From the NCBI RefSeq assembly GCF_028453695.1, contig NC_135777.1, positions 6,747,714 through 6,811,713 of the forward strand: 64,000 bases of DNA. Direction: 5' to 3'. The number at the start of each line of letters is the position of its first letter. Position 1 is the stretch's first letter. The position numbers and the translations under genes were made by a program. The DNA is from Augochlora pura. Its lineage: Eukaryota; Arthropoda; Insecta; Hymenoptera; Halictidae. The notes beneath the pieces were generated by a model. That model worked only from the letters and a program-made list of their open reading frames with translations. It did not search any database and was not told the DNA's origin. This document shows, piece after piece, positions 36,851 to 47,635 of the stretch.

Positions 36851-37112
36851 TTAGGGTGTCTCATAAGTTTCTTCCTTTTTTTCGTGCGAAACGAACACAC
36901 GATATTTGTTGTGGATTTATTATGCCATACATAAAGTACCTTAAACTACCTAAAAGCTTGACATAACCTCAAACTTTGTAGTACCTAAAATCTTGAAATA
37001 TATGTTTAATAAAAAATATATAACATTTCTTGTTGCCTTTGCTAAAAATAGTGGTAAAAAACGATTCTACTATCGCATTCACAGCGAACCAACCCGTTTA
37101 GTAGATTTTCAT
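36851..37112. mobile_element. Mariner-type short element, copy 1
   Basis: It begins TTAGGGTGTCTCATAAGTTT, a mariner-type terminal sequence, and extends about 262 bp to TTTAGTAGATTTTC. The whole unit recurs at 51611-51872 with a net offset of exactly 14,760 bp and only a few differences near the left end; the right-hand 160 bp are almost identical. The body has no transposase frame that I recognise. The first 60 bp also match the terminal part of the mariner remnant at 58831. I infer a non-autonomous derivative. Confidence 0.7.
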
Positions 37113-37933
37113 CGAATTCCTAGTCGACGTGCTCTAGTTTGAATACACCGTACAGCCGCGCTTCTATCATATCACTCTCATCGCGGCGCAGCGTCCGCGA
37201 ACCTCCTCTGTTCGATTTCAACGGAGAAGAACTGGAATGGAACGTATCGATATCGCGGCATCTAGAAATCAAATTGCGCCGGAACAAATACAACGTATTC
37301 GAAGATAAAAAGAGAATAATAGAAAAATGGGGTTGTTATTAGCGCAAGGTGGTTATTAGAGATTGCGTTTTATTTGGTCGCGATCGCAAATGCCGCGCGT
37401 TACAGAAGGGAAAGGTATAAATCAGGTCGCACAGCAATCATCTCGAGTTTATCCTTTTCTTTTTTTCTATTATCACAGCCATTAGCTTTACCCTACGCTA
37501 CCGCGTGGATGAGTAATTCTGAAACTAACCGGAATGTAGGCTCTCGATCGCTGATAACGGTACAATATTTAAAACCGCCCGTCAACGAGCGAATATAATA
37601 AACGATCGATATGAGAAACGATATATAAAATTTTAATAACGGAAGCATCACGTTCTTCGAAACGATAGTAAACTTTTAACGATTTTATCGTTTATACGCT
37701 ATTTTCGTGTGGCGACTTGTTTTTATACCGAGCCAGGTTCAGCTTCCCTCGCCGCTGTAAAATACTCGCGGACCTACGGTTTCTTTTCGCCGTGACCTCG
37801 ACGCGAAGTTGTGTCTCGTTGTTTTTATTATTCCGTCCCGGTAAATTAGATTTCACGATCGCTTAGCCGCCGGCAATGTGGAAAATGGTTGTTCGTTCAA
37901 AGTTTCTCCGATCACTTTCCATGTTTGTTTCAG

Positions 37934-38046
37934 CGACGGAAAATAATCGGCCTTTACCGGCTCTCGCGACTGTTTCCAGGAGAAATTCGTTTTCGAATGG
38001 AATTCCGATATCACCTTGGCTCTTTACAAGCAACGAAGTGATTTAT
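37934..38046 (+). CDS. Candidate 113-nt exon
   Basis: A textbook acceptor (CACTTTCCATGTTTGTTTCAG) precedes a frame reading TENNRPLPALATVSRRNSFS then NGIPISPWLFTSNEVIY, ending at a usable donor (TTAT/GTATGTCC). Phase would be 1 in and 0 out. The frame stays open to 38097 if the donor is not used. A second AG (GTTTCCAG) 45 nt in offers a shorter exon. No domain recognised. Confidence 0.28.
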
Positions 38047-38426
38047 GTATGTCCGAATGAAGAATCATCGATCGAACATTCGTCGATCACGACGTGATCG
38101 AACGATCGTCGATTCGACGATCAGGCAGCTGAAATAGTGAAGAATAATAAAAGAATTTTTAAAAAAGAAATTGAAATATTTGGTAACACGTTTTAAGAGT
38201 AATAACTATTTTTTAATATTTACTATATTTACTAACCGTATATGATACGATTGTATTCAGCATTTAAAATGGGCGCGTACAACAACATTCAGTTACTATT
38301 TCTCAGAAGCGAATTCCAACTGCGGCGGTTCTCGCGAGCGCCGGTAAAAAATTGAGCCGTAGAAACCGTCTCACCATAGTGTCATCAGATCGCAAGTCGA
38401 ACGTTTTTGCCCAGGATCATGTGTCT

Positions 38427-38658
38427 TCATTTCGCGAACGTGTCCTCGTTACTCGAGTGACTCGGTATGAATCCAGTCATAGAGAAACCCGAGCGGATTT
38501 CTGGTGGGTTTAGAGTTAGTCCGGTAACACGATCATCGATCAAAGGATGCTCGCTACGTTGCTTCTTCATCGAGTTACCGTATTCCCGGTGTCCAAAAGC
38601 GGTTTTACCCTTCGATGTATCTTCCGCATTGCTCCTTTGATAATAACGGAAAATCTTG
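38427..38658 (-). CDS. Candidate C-terminal exon, unknown protein
   Basis: On the minus strand a good acceptor (GTATTGGTTTTCTACAG) abuts 38658. After one nucleotide the frame runs 76 codons to TGA at 38427-38429: KIFRYYQRSNAEDTSKGKTA at the start, GFSMTGFIPSHSSNEDTFAK at the end. The composition is polar, Ser/Asn/Lys/Arg-rich and non-repetitive, resembling a cytoplasmic tail, but I cannot name a family. No upstream exon in the right phase was identified. Confidence 0.3.
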
Positions 38659-38754
38659 CTGTAGAAAACCAATACATTCATCAAGCACAATTTCTTAACT
38701 TATTCTTGAATGAAAATAACATTTATCAAGCGAGTCGTTACTTTTGAAAGTGTT

Positions 38755-39949
38755 ATAAGTCCACTTATATATTTATATATTATATATATATTTTTTTATA
38801 ACGAGATATTTTTGCGTTTGAATCGGTTTAAAAATATTGGCAGAAATTAATCGATTCCGGTGATATTTTTAATATCGTAAACCTGTTGCTTTTTATTATG
38901 AAACGATAATTATTAGAATTGTTGAAGACGATAAGCAATTTTTTAGTTTCAGATAAACTTATACCACTTTTAATAATAATAATATGAGCAATAAAAGCAA
39001 GAGGAAAGAGCCCATATTTTTATAGATTATCGACTTTACTGAAATAAATCTTTTGCGAGCGCGATCCTCGTTGCATGCGTAAACGTCTCTGACTTAGTGT
39101 GCCGGTAAGTGGAACTCACTTGCAACAGGTGTTTTCAGTGAGTGGAACAATATGTAAATGATATTTGCAAATGAGTGTACATACTTATGCAATTTGCTCT
39201 CTCGGAACATGTCGCAAGTTACTTTGCTAGTGTATTCACGCCTTAAAACAACGTAACAAAGTACTAAACACTTTGGAAAGAAACAATATTTATCTTGTAT
39301 ATCACACTTTTTCAATGGTATTTCACTAAATATGTTTCAAATTGTTTTTTTAAATCCTTAAAAATATAAGAACGATTAACATCGTCGTTTACTTCGACGA
39401 GAATATATTATCATCGAATCGTACGAATGTATTAGGGACTAAAAGTTTGTGAGGTTATGTCAGGTGAAAAGTTTGTTTTTACATATTTCATCGGGGAAAA
39501 GCACCGCTTATAGATAAACGAAGACAGATAAAATACCTCACAGACAAACGAAGAATGAAAAGAAAAGAAAATCTATGCAATACCCACGTGTACGTGTCGA
39601 GGTGACAGTTACAAAGATGCAAACGGTCGGCGAGCAAGCAACCTGATTTTTTCCAAACGAGTCAATCATGAAATTCTCGGGACGGTTGTCCACTTGCAGC
39701 GCGCAGGGCGATTCAATTTAATCGAGTGCCTCGATTGTGATTTAAGATTGAAAGTTTCCAGTTCATTGACTTTTCTTCCCGGAACAGACGAACACGTGCG
39801 TATTCCACGAGGCCTTTCAATCGAAAATTCTCCGCCAAGAGGATATCTCACGTGAAAGTCGTCGCAGTCGAGGCACGAAGGGCTACACCGCACAGAACCC
39901 GACGCGCGCGTATCGAACGTATTAGAATGCATTTCTTTTGTTTCTCCAG
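38755..39949. other. Non-coding stretch
   Basis: AT tracts lie at 38765-38805. At 39100-39145 two similar donor-like segments (GTAAGTGGAAC and GTGAGTGGAAC) occur 35 bp apart without a convincing exon. The GGTTATGTCA motif is at 39451-39465. A minus frame at 39666-39932 (88 codons) has a mixed composition but no paired splice sites. No gene is supported. Confidence 0.35.
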
Positions 39950-40159
39950 CTTGCGCGCGGTGCCCCGTTCACAATGTCCAACTGCATTCCGAAGGGCGTG
40001 CCACTTCCTGCACGTGTGTCCTCCAGGCAGCCTTGTCCCCCCACCTCCCCCCCTCTGCTATTTTGTGTCCATAAACGTATTCATAGAACGAACCCAATGA
40101 ATCATGCGTACACTTTGCTCGCTATCACTTCGAACTTCTTAATTGCAACGGAAATCTAA
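39950..40159 (+). CDS. Candidate exon with start codon, weak
   Basis: A very good acceptor (TTCTTTTGTTTCTCCAG) is followed by a 69-codon frame: LARGAPFTMSNCIPKGVPLP at the start, then a Pro-rich run, ending in TAA at 40157-40159. An in-frame ATG sits eight codons in with a fair context (ACAATGTCC), so this could be a first coding exon after a non-coding leader. The C-terminal part looks less protein-like. No domain recognised. Confidence 0.2.
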   Translation, partial: LARGAPFTMSNCIPKGVPLPARVSSRQPCPPTSPPLLFCVHKRIHRTNPMNHAYTLLAITSNFLIATEI

Positions 40160-41585
40160 CCTATCGAATTGAATAAGTAATAGAATGGACACGCGGTGTT
40201 TTTTTTTCTCTTAACATTCAGATGACGGGAAGTGAGAATTTTTAAAAAATAACAAAAAATAAAAGCTACACAAATTCGTACCAGACCTTGGCATATTTTA
40301 TTCGCAATGAAAATAAAAAAAAATAACTATTTGAAATCATAGCAATTTGAAATAATAAATTCATTCATTATTTTGATTTTTTTGCAGCAATTGGTTTGGT
40401 CAATTGAGATATTACGCGGATTTTTACGGAAAACTGAAAATTGAATTATCGGTTGTTTCCTTAATCGTTTTAATGAGTTACAAATTAGATGCAAATACAC
40501 GCCAGTTATTTGAATTATTCCGACTTCCACGCGTTGTACTAATCACAGATTATATTATACAAAATGATGTCGTCTTGTAAAAATGCTTCCGCTACTGTAA
40601 ACACGTGCTGCTTACAAGTTGTGCATATTTACCACCGGCGAGTGCATTGAATTAACAGGATGCATGTTAACTCGATGGACATGTGACACGTGTACTACAA
40701 TGAGAAAAAGAAACATTCGGATACTATATACCGCTTACTTTTCAACGGTCTGTCATTTTGCTGAAAATTAGTATTTCCGCATACTGGTTGTATTATTGCG
40801 ACAACTACTGTTACACTGCTGCAGTTAACTAGAACTTATGCAAGGTGTTTCTTTACATTCGAATATCTCCGTTTTGTTTGCTGACAGGAAAAGATGTCTC
40901 GACGTAACCTAACATAACCTGATTTTTTTTCAAAGCTAGGAATATTATTATTGACATTTTTTTTTCTCCCGAGGTCATTGCTCCGAGTTAACTTATGTTT
41001 ATATATCAGTAGAAGCTAGTCTTTCTGTATCATTGGCCCATTTCCTGTACCATAATTACATATAACGTATCTAATCTAAAAATAGGTCTGCTAAGATTAC
41101 AGAATAGTCACGATTGGAACCCGAGCCAATAAATTACGAATATTAAAATCTTAAAATTAGCGCACGATGAAGATTCACTTCGATTATTTTAAACTGAGCA
41201 ATTACTTAGTCGCTATCTTAATTAAGCCGATTGTTCGGTTAATTGAACCGAAGACGGAGATAATCGGTAACAGTAAAGCATTCCACCGTTAGCTGGGACG
41301 ATTTACGTTCGATTCTTTTTAGCCTGGCAATTAGATAATGCACCGGCGCATACTTTCACGAATGAACTTTGAATGTTGAAAGTGAAATTGTAGAGATTCC
41401 TCTCTTAATGCTAGGTTATGTCAGGTTATGTTACAATGGTGATTCAGCCAATCGACCTATCAATTAATGAATCTCTAAAGAGACATGTCGGGAAGTATCA
41501 ATTTCGATGTCTGTTATTCGATGACGACAAGGATACGGAAGACTTCGTATTTTACAGAATTGTATAGAGTTGAAAGGTTGCCAGG
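40160..41585. other. AT-rich non-coding stretch
   Basis: It holds two copies of the GGTTATGTCA-type motif: 40903-40921 on the minus strand and 41411-41432 on the plus strand. A minus frame at 40327-40530 follows an acceptor-like TTTTCAG but is AT-rich. No gene is supported. Confidence 0.4.
41411..41432 (+). repeat. Dispersed GGTTATGTCA motif, two units
   Basis: CTAGGTTATGTCAGGTTATG matches the copy at 7522-7541 over 18 bp. Flanks are unrelated, so the motif itself is what is repeated. Confidence 0.7.
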
Positions 41586-41807
41586 TTAACCCTTTGCACT
41601 CGAAGCCATTTTTACTGTAATTCTAATATAATTTTTCTGACATACAGCATTTTCATTTTATATGACAAAATTTTTTTTATGCGTATGAAATTGTATCTTG
41701 TAAATTCATAAAATAACAGTTATACCTTTAATAATTTTTGAAATTTAATTTTTCATACTATAAAAATTATTTCGAAATGTACCGTAACAATTTTATTGGT
41801 GCCTCAT
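41586..41807 (+). mobile_element. TTAA MITE family A, right end missing
   Basis: Starts TTAACCCTTTGCACTCGAAG and follows the family core to TTTTATTGGTGCCTC, then breaks off about 25 bp before the expected right end. Confidence 0.75.
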
Positions 41808-42159
41808 TCCTACTTATTGTTCGACGAAGCGTTGAAACATTGAACGAAGCTACTCCACGAGACGCATGATTGATAAATTGAATGATAAACTGACAAGCAT
41901 GATTGGCCTTCTCATCAGCGCGCTGTATCTTCGTCCCGATCGGTGGTCGAATAATGAAAAAAAAACAAAAACAAAGGAAAGGCACGCGGCGCAAGGCTGC
42001 TTGGAGGACACGCGGAGACAGGAAACGTGGTGGGGCCCTTCGGAATGCAATTCGACGGACGCGGACGAAATTCATTCTAAACCGACGCGTACAAGCGCGT
42101 GTCCCTTCGCGGGCACTTTGTCCTTCGTGGATCTGCTGCGATGACCGGTAGTGTAAGGC

Positions 42160-42330
42160 AGAGGAAAAGAAAGCGGTCGAAGAAGACAGAGGGAGAAAGA
42201 GAAGAGAAAGAGAGATAGAGAGAGAAGAGGTGGAGAGAGAGAGAAGAGAAAGAGAGATGGCTAGAGCGAGGTAGAAGGAGGGAGGGGCAAAGAGACGGAG
42301 AGAAAATGAAAAAGGAGAGGGGGGCGAAGA
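42160..42330. repeat. GA-rich low-complexity tract
   Basis: Purine-rich DNA dominated by GAGA and GAAGAG on the plus strand. It is flanked by GC-rich sequence (41970-42540) with frames open on both strands that I regard as chance. Confidence 0.75.
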
Positions 42331-42539
42331 GGTGGCGCAGAGGGAAGGAAGAAAACCCCTCGGAGACGTGACGCGCCTCTCGATGCGAATTCTAAGCTTC
42401 CAGGCTGATGGCCTCCGGGCCCCGAGGGCTTCTGAAACCTATGAGAGCTCTGCCGTCCTTTCCTCGATAAGCTACGATACCCAGCGTTCGCGCCGCTACG
42501 GGCAGCCAAAGTGGAATGAACTGCTTCTTCCCTCCGGAT

Positions 42540-43520
42540 GGAATACTCGTGCTACTCTCTTCGCTTTAATGCACTTTAATTGATAGTGGCCCCGTGGTTC
42601 GATTAAAATTAAAGCGATTCTAAAATATACGTTCGCGGCGCGGCCCCGCAACGGAATCATCCTTCGTGCTGTTTTTATTTTTGCTGTTTTTTTCTCTATC
42701 CGCTTTCATCCGAGACGGAAAACGCTGAATGTTGAAATTGATTATTAGTACCGGCGTAAAGATTAGATGCAGCCAATTTTTTTTTTACCAGGGCAACACG
42801 GCTTGTAATCTGCACGTGCTGGACCGTACGTCTCTTTAACTCTCTATGGCCTGGATTATGTTATCGTTGCTTCCCGGCTGGTATTATTTTATTGTGGATA
42901 CCGTAGAACCTCGATTATCCATGGTAATTAGGGAAACGCGAATATTCTGATAATGGAACGGTTAATTTCTACTTAATATTTCTACTAAATAACAATTTCA
43001 TCTCTTGTTTCTCCATCCTTTTCGAATTTGTTAATTATCAGATTTTACCAAATTCTTGCAGTTTCTTCTCAAAACTTGATTGAAGATGAATAGGGTATAT
43101 TTCAGCAAATTTGAATAACGCAAGAATAATCGAGAGACTGATTACTTATTTGAGTACTATAATTATGTCCATAATGAAGCAAATGATGTCTAAGTATGAG
43201 TGATCCACACAAGCAAAAATTGATGTTACTGATAGATGAAACTTAGGCTATCACGGTGCAAGAATTAAATGCGAAAGTAATTCGTGGAGCTTTAATATAT
43301 AGCAATTATTTCATTATTTACAATACAGTAACTATTAATATAATATTATATTATATTATATTAGGTTATTAAGTATGATTCAACGTTACTCTACAATTAT
43401 ACTGTATTGTATAATCTATGCATTTCATAGTTAATAACTTAATACATTGTACACAATACTCGCCGTGAGCATCGCTGCGATGTGTACGCAATACGCGTCT
43501 TGATTAGTCTGTTTTATCAG
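42540..43520. other. Non-coding stretch
   Basis: AT-rich apart from its first 150 bp. ATATT repeats lie at 43340-43370. No gene, no recognisable mobile element. Confidence 0.4.
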
Positions 43521-43669
43521 TACACATCCTGAAACCCCGTTGGATTATCGTCACAATGGGTGGGATTCCGACTCGCAGAAACGCAGAATCAGTCGAATCA
43601 CCGCGGACCAGGTGGAATCTTTTGTGCGGCCGCCGTGCGGAACGCGCTGCATCATCCATTCGATGGACG
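43521..43669 (+). CDS. Candidate 149-nt exon, unknown protein
   Basis: A good acceptor (GATTAGTCTGTTTTATCAG) and a donor (GGACG/GTAGGAA) enclose a fully open frame reading THPETPLDYRHNGWDSDSQK then RRISRITADQVESFVRPPCG and TRCIIHSMD. The composition is polar and varied with Cys and Trp, unlike AT-rich noise. A minus-strand frame of 106 codons overlaps it. No domain recognised and no partner exon found; the donor is not optimal. Confidence 0.3.
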
Positions 43670-44047
43670 GTAGGAAACTATTTTCTCGAGGAAAAACTAG
43701 AAAAGACACACGCGTGGATGGTCTTTTAGCGCCGCGATTGCCATAATGGAGAGTCTCCGCGATGGTTGCCTCTTCTCTCCGCATCATTGTCCACCGGTCC
43801 GAACGGATTTCATTTCCCCGAGGCCTTGGAACGACTCCCCAGAACAAAAACTCACTTCTGCGTATGCACACGCTCGTTTCGCGAATTAACCATCTGACGG
43901 AAGTGAATGCAACTTCTAGGCTTCGCGGCCTCCCTTCCGTTTTCTATGCAGAATTTATAAAATCATCGAAATAAATCGAAACACCCTTTTAACCATTTCA
44001 GTGCCAACCGAAAGATTCGCGTGTATTCGAAACTCGTTTGATGTGGT

Positions 44048-44314
44048 TTAACGCGTTTAGTGCTACGTCAGTCCCCAGGGACTGACAGTGAACTTTCCGT
44101 TCAGGCGGCGTCAGTACCTAGGGACTGACAATCGACCTTTCGTTTCGACGATATGGATTCTAAGGACTGTGTCATATAATGACATCTTTTTAGTTTATTG
44201 GTTTATATATTTTAAGGAAATATGGATTTTTTAATATCAATATAAATTTATCAGTATTAAGCCTTCGCCTGAGCGAAAAGTATAGCAAAATCGGCGTAGC
44301 ACTCAACGTGTTAA
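44048..44314. mobile_element. TTAA-bounded MITE, family C
   Basis: A 267-bp element with inverted ends TTAACGCGTTTAGTGCTACG and (complement of the right end) TTAACACGTTGAGTGCTACG, matching 18 of 20. It has TTAA at both edges. Internally two palindromic CAGTCCC-AGGGACTG segments occur about 50 bp apart. There is no coding capacity. TTAA edges suggest mobilisation by a piggyBac-type transposase. Confidence 0.8.
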
Positions 44315-44374
44315 ATATTGTAAAGAAAGCTTAAAATTAATGTTCACTTTAAGTAATATTGGTTTACTGTAATA

Positions 44375-44506
44375 GAATTCAGTATTTTTAATATTTTAAT
44401 ATTGTAATATTTTAATATTGTAATATTTTAATATTGTAATATTGTAATATTTTAATATTGTAATATTTTAATATTGTAATATCTTAATATTAAAAATACT
44501 GAATTT
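44375..44506. repeat. AATATTGTAATATTTT array with inverted flanks
   Basis: About six copies of a 16-bp AT-only-plus-G unit are enclosed by GAATTCAGTATTTTTAATAT on the left and AATATTAAAAATACTGAATT on the right, an inverted repeat of about 20 bp. The whole could fold as a long hairpin. Origin unknown; slippage within a small palindrome is the simplest explanation. Confidence 0.75.
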
Positions 44507-45077
44507 TAATGAGAAATGCGTGTCGAACGAAAAGCTTCGCTTTACCCAGCGGACGTGGTGACTCTGTCGTAGCCAAAGGGTTAAGATGCGACGAAAGTTG
44601 ACCAACGTGGAAATTCCAGTTCGTCCGCAATAATAACTGTAATTTCTAAGATATAATACCTATACGCGCACGTTTCCCGAAAACGTCTACGGTACCCAAA
44701 GTTTGAAACTAGTTCGGGAACTCTTGTCCCAAACTACGAAGCGAACCGTGTTGCCGCGTAGCACGCCCGCGATGCAGAAATCTCGTGAGGATCACTTCCA
44801 AGACTGGAATACGACGTGCCGCGAGTACAAACTTCGGGTTGGGGAAGAATGGCAGCTAATCGACCGTGAAATCGTGTAATTCGAGGCGATTAAACTCATG
44901 CGTGAAATCTCGTAACTTGTGGGAGGGGGGGAGGTGAGGTAGGAAAGCACGAAGCGTAATCAAATATTTTATGAATTTTCGTGCGATCGAGCGAAGTTAG
45001 CCAACCTTGAAGGAAACATTCCGACAATCTAAGCCGTCGATTAATCGCTTTGATGTACTCCGCGTATTTTTGCGCAA

Positions 45078-45281
45078 TTATTCCATTTGATTCCAAAACA
45101 ACTTTTGCAACAATAAGGTTTAGATTTGAAAAATTGGCAAGTAGTAAAACTGTTGGTAGGAGTCGCACGAATCAATTTTGTATGCATCAAAATTGATTCT
45201 GTTAAATAGAATGGAAATACCACGAGCCAGAAGAATTATTTCAAATTTACAGTTAAAATAGCTCCGAGTGCAAAGGGTTAA
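45078..45281 (-). mobile_element. TTAA MITE family A, inverted, one end missing
   Basis: Carries the inverted core (AACAATAAGGTTTAGATTTG, AACTGTTGGTAGGAGTCGCA) and ends CCGAGTGCAAAGGGTTAA. The other terminus is replaced by unrelated sequence. This copy and the one at 23073-23297 are very similar over 190 bp. Confidence 0.78.
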
Positions 45282-45499
45282 ACACAGGAGGACGCTACGC
45301 ATTTTTATAGTAAAAACACCCTTGTCTTAAAAATGTCCTATTCGTGACAATTCTCTCCTACATATCATATAGCAAAAAAAAGCGAAAATATTAAGTTGAA
45401 CAATTTTGTTAAAACTTTAAAAAGCGTTCGTTTTATCATTCTGTAAAATTTAATATTAAATTTTTTTTTTAACCGCACCATTTATTCCATTCACGAATC

Positions 45500-46160
45500 C
45501 GCGAGCTCGAAAATTCGTCTCGCGAAAAAACAGAACGCATCGCCGGTTGTACGCGCGCGCATTGTTGCAAAAGATGGAGCCTCGAAGCGCCGATAAACAA
45601 CGTGAATCGTCTCGAGGAAGATGTCGCGAAATCCTCCGTTATCATGAAATTTGAATAACGCTCGCGACCTGACGCGGCTTTTTAGATTCTATTCCCGACT
45701 CGCCCGCATGTCCGATCCGACGCGGCCCCCTGTCTAATAAATATCCCGAGCGTCGTTTAACCGGGGGAACGCGTCGCTGAATAAAATTCAGCCGGGCATT
45801 TCGGACCGGCGGTGAAAAAGGTTCGCGAGTCGACGCGGCGGCGGTGTGTACACGGCTTCGTGGATACACCGCGGAACCAAATGGAAGTTACTAAAGATAG
45901 GAGAAAAGAGATTGGGGAAAAGGAAGACGCCCACGTGGCCGCGATAGTAACTCGACTGTCGTGGACGCTCGGTTACGTTTCACCGGGGGATCTTCATTCA
46001 TCCCGCCCCATAACTCGCCGACGCGACGGCGACGCTCTTCTTCCTGGTGAGAGGAACGAGTTGCGATCGCTAAGAGTTCGTAGAAATTTTTCATTTCATT
46101 TAGAATACATCTTTGTTTTTGCTGCGACCACAAATATCCACCATGTATGCGACAACTAGG
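45500..46160. other. CpG-rich block with overlapping frames
   Basis: CpG-rich DNA with a 115-codon plus frame (45812-46159) and minus frames of 75-80 codons. None has a domain or a splice context. It may be promoter-associated but is not assignable. Confidence 0.3.
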
Positions 46161-46394
46161 TTCGTTTATTTAATTATTCATTAATAGGTATAAACTATTT
46201 GATACACAAAGTTTATTATACATCATAGCCGATAAGAATATTTAAAGTCAAGGTCGATAGGTTTACAATAATTACTTGCATCAAAATTCGTCTCTTAAAA
46301 ATGGATGACTTGTTAACAATCAAATTTAATAATAAACTGGTGAAACAGGCGAAATTTGATCTGAACGCGTATTGGCGTTTACAGTACCGGGTGG

Positions 46395-46443
46395 CCAACA
46401 TGTGTTGGACGCCAATATGCGCCAACAGTAGTCGAAGGGTTAA
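46395..46443 (+). mobile_element. TTAA family B right-end fragment
   Basis: CCAACATGTGTTGGACGCCA, then ATATGCGCCAACAGTAGTCG and AAGGGTTAA; matches the fragment at 21064-21111 at most positions. The left end is unidentified. Confidence 0.5.
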
Positions 46444-46659
46444 TGTATGCATCGCGTTTGCGATGTATGTAATTGGAAAGCGATGCGAACGTCTCGCAAC
46501 TAGAATAGAAACTTCCACGAAATTGGACAGGCGCTGATAGTTGAAAGCAATTAGAAGAAATTCCTTCCGATTGTCTGACGGAGGGTTTAATTAATCGTGG
46601 TGGTGGACTCTGACGGTCGAAGGAATCCATAAGATATGGAGGATAGTTTATAATAACTT

Positions 46660-47094
46660 CGGTGTCCATCAAAGTCAGAAAAGTTGGAGATCGCTCGGCT
46701 ATGGCCCACTCTCCAAAAGCAATTATGGGGTCAGTCGTCGATCGGCGATCGTCGGAGGATCGAATTAGCCTCGCAAGATCGGCTTAGCCGCGCGGCAGCT
46801 CCTGAAATTCGTGTCCCCGGCGTGTTCCGAGTAAGAGCACGTAGCTCGGAGCGCGTTTCGAGGCGGGGATCGTGATCGCCGGTCGAAGGAATTTCTCTAG
46901 CGGCGCATTTGAATTCTATTCGCTGCACGTGCCGCGTGCGCTGCCTCGCGGCACGCTGTGCTCTCGCTGCTCGTGGCTCTCTCGCCCCGTTCGTGGCTCA
47001 CCGGCGAACGCGCAGGGAGCCTCGCGGCAGAGAACCGCTCGCTGGCCAGCAGCAACCGGGGAAAACTGGATTCGCGCTGTCTTATCTGACAGCA
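46660..47094 (+). promoter_or_regulatory. CpG-rich block ending in GTAAAT donor
   Basis: A GC- and CpG-rich segment ends at ACAGCAG/GTAAAT (donor at 47095), again resembling a leader exon. Three frames on both strands are open across it (75-117 codons), rich in Arg, Ala and Gly, which is expected from composition. No start codon or domain stands out. Confidence 0.22.
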
Positions 47095-47360
47095 GGTAAA
47101 TTAGAGGAAGGCGCATCACGCGCGCGGCGCTCCAGGATCGATAAAAAGGAAAATACCGGCGCGTGCCGGTTGACCCCTCTGGGTTATCTCGTTCCCCGTT
47201 GGTCAACAAGTGCAACAGGTTATTTGACGAAAGAGATCGCGGCCGACCACGGGGAAACGTAATCGTGATTTATGCGCGCAACGCCTCCGGTTTTCCTGAG
47301 CGCGGACGCGCTGTAGAACTGTTCCCGCGTTTACACGGCCTCTTCCTCTATCGTCTATCG

Positions 47361-47627
47361 CAGGGCTTCTTAAACTTTTGTCATTCACGACCCCATTTAT
47401 GATTGCGAGTTTCTTGACGACCCCATACAAATATAAAAGAAAAATAAATTAATATTTTTTGATGATTTATTTATTAGGCAACAATATACAAATACATATA
47501 CATATGAAAATATATAGTTTTAGATTTAATTATATTTAATTATATTTGACATTAAAATCTCTCTCGTCCGCAGAATTTTGCTACGCGACCCCATTTGGGG
47601 TCGCGACCCATAGTTTAAGAAGCCCTG
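47361..47627. mobile_element. hAT-type MITE with perfect target duplication
   Basis: A 267-bp element has perfect 16-bp inverted ends, CAGGGCTTCTTAAACT, and is flanked on both sides by the 8-bp duplication GTCTATCG (47353-47360 and 47628-47635). CAG...CTG termini with an 8-bp duplication define the hAT superfamily (established knowledge). Inside the ends are GACCCC-type repeats on both arms. It contains no transposase frame, so it would be non-autonomous. The intact duplication suggests a relatively recent insertion. Confidence 0.9.
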
Positions 47628-47635
47628 GTCTATCG

